From Bacillota bacterium (GTDB lineage Bacteria; Bacillota; Sulfobacillia; Sulfobacillales; Sulfobacillaceae): 6,440 nt of DNA. The translations under genes were made by a program, and so were the position numbers. Where the stretch lies: positions 1-6,440 of the forward strand of contig JAKADI010000103.1 of NCBI GenBank assembly GCA_021820675.1, in the 5' to 3' direction. This document shows, piece after piece, positions 6,316 through 6,440 of this stretch. Position 1 is the stretch's first letter, and each line of letters begins with the position of its first letter. A model generated the notes under the pieces. It had not been told where the DNA came from and did no database searches. It worked only from the letters and a program-made list of their open reading frames with translations.

Positions 6316-6363
6316 GTAATGAGATTTCCTAGCGAGCGGCTTCGCTACAAACCTCAGTATTAC
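6316..6363. repeat. Compound hairpin with perfect inner TAGCGA/TCGCTA stem
   Basis: Inner stem TAGCGA (6330-6335) and TCGCTA (6342-6347) with a 6-base loop; outer arms GTAATGAG (6316-6323) and CTC...ATTAC (6353-6363) pair over 8 bp with a 3-base bulge (6356-6358). The nested shape resembles hairpins at transposon ends or in structured RNAs. It lacks the T run of an intrinsic terminator. Confidence 0.4.
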
Positions 6364-6423
6364 CCGGTTGCCTTATTAGGGCTTTTCATCCCGTTGACAC
6401 TTTTGCAAGATGGGGGCCAGAAG

Positions 6424-6436
6424 GGTTCTTAGAACC
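6424..6436. repeat. 13-base palindrome GGTTCTTAGAACC at the window end
   Basis: GGTTCT and AGAACC flank a single central T. A one-base loop suits a protein-binding dyad better than an RNA hairpin. It lies 25 bp after a perfect TTGACA (6394-6399), so it may belong to the control region of a gene outside the window. Confidence 0.35.
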
Positions 6437-6440
6437 TGAA

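Larger units (their letters stand above)
6135..6440. other. Gene-free tail rich in inverted repeats, possible remnant of a mobile element
   Basis: No complete gene is recognisable in 306 bases. Continuing the aldolase frame after its stop gives a broken translation: NGTCAG (6159-6173), stop at 6174, then PVRACGLVP and a 42-residue open stretch 6204-6332. The 'NGT.AG....ACG' flavour recalls the variable C-terminus of TnpB-type proteins, but this is a resemblance from memory only. Three dyads (6239-6272, 6290-6301, 6316-6363) and a terminal palindrome (6424-6436) are packed here. A perfect TTGACA (6394-6399) lacks a partner -10 box. It could equally be plain intergenic sequence or the leader of a gene beyond the window. 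Confidence 0.3.

Noticed and set aside
6204..6332. 42-residue plus-strand frame in the tail
   Set aside because: No ribosome site, the open stretch begins earlier without a start codon, and it overlaps strong dyads; more likely a broken remnant than a gene.
6330..6336. TAGCGAG as a third operator copy
   Set aside because: Only 7 bases match the 13-base repeat, and they belong to the TAGCGA/TCGCTA hairpin.
6394..6399. Perfect TTGACA as a promoter -35 box
   Set aside because: No acceptable -10 hexamer at 16-18 bp downstream.

Overview
The window carries a complete-looking carbohydrate uptake and breakdown locus with two arms transcribed away from each other. Moderate GC, strong purine-rich Shine-Dalgarno sites, a GTG and a probable TTG start, a lipoprotein-type solute-binding protein and tightly packed genes all point to a Gram-positive (Firmicutes-type) bacterium. 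My impression is of a Sulfobacillus-like organism, but nothing in the window proves a genus.

Left arm (minus strand, 1-2203): a lipoprotein sugar-binding protein (890-2203) is followed 2 bp later by a MalF/UgpA-type ABC permease (887 down to the window edge, where its last residues are cut off). The second permease is probably just outside the window. No ATPase gene is visible. Middle (2204-2459): an AT-rich divergent control region with repeated CGA(G)AATAG-like elements.

Right arm (plus strand, 2460-6134): a double-SIS sugar-phosphate isomerase/deaminase of the AgaS/FrlB/GlmS-C group, a DeoR-family repressor overlapping its 3' end, a PfkB-family hexose-phosphate kinase of the 1-phosphofructokinase/tagatose-6-phosphate kinase type 2 bp later, and, after a 141-bp gap with its own control elements, a class II fructose/tagatose-bisphosphate aldolase. 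The order of chemistry (import, SIS deamination or isomerisation, C1 phosphorylation, aldol cleavage to triose phosphates) resembles the galactosamine/N-acetylgalactosamine (aga) route through tagatose-6-phosphate. The actual sugar cannot be read from the sequence.

The most useful non-coding observation is an exact 13-base repeat, TTAGCGAGAATAG, found once in the divergent control region (2302-2314) and once in front of the aldolase gene (5271-5283). It is a good candidate operator for the local DeoR repressor and would join both arms and the aldolase into one regulon.

The last 306 bases (6135-6440) hold no convincing gene but contain several inverted repeats and a broken reading frame. They may be the decayed end of a mobile element; this is tentative.
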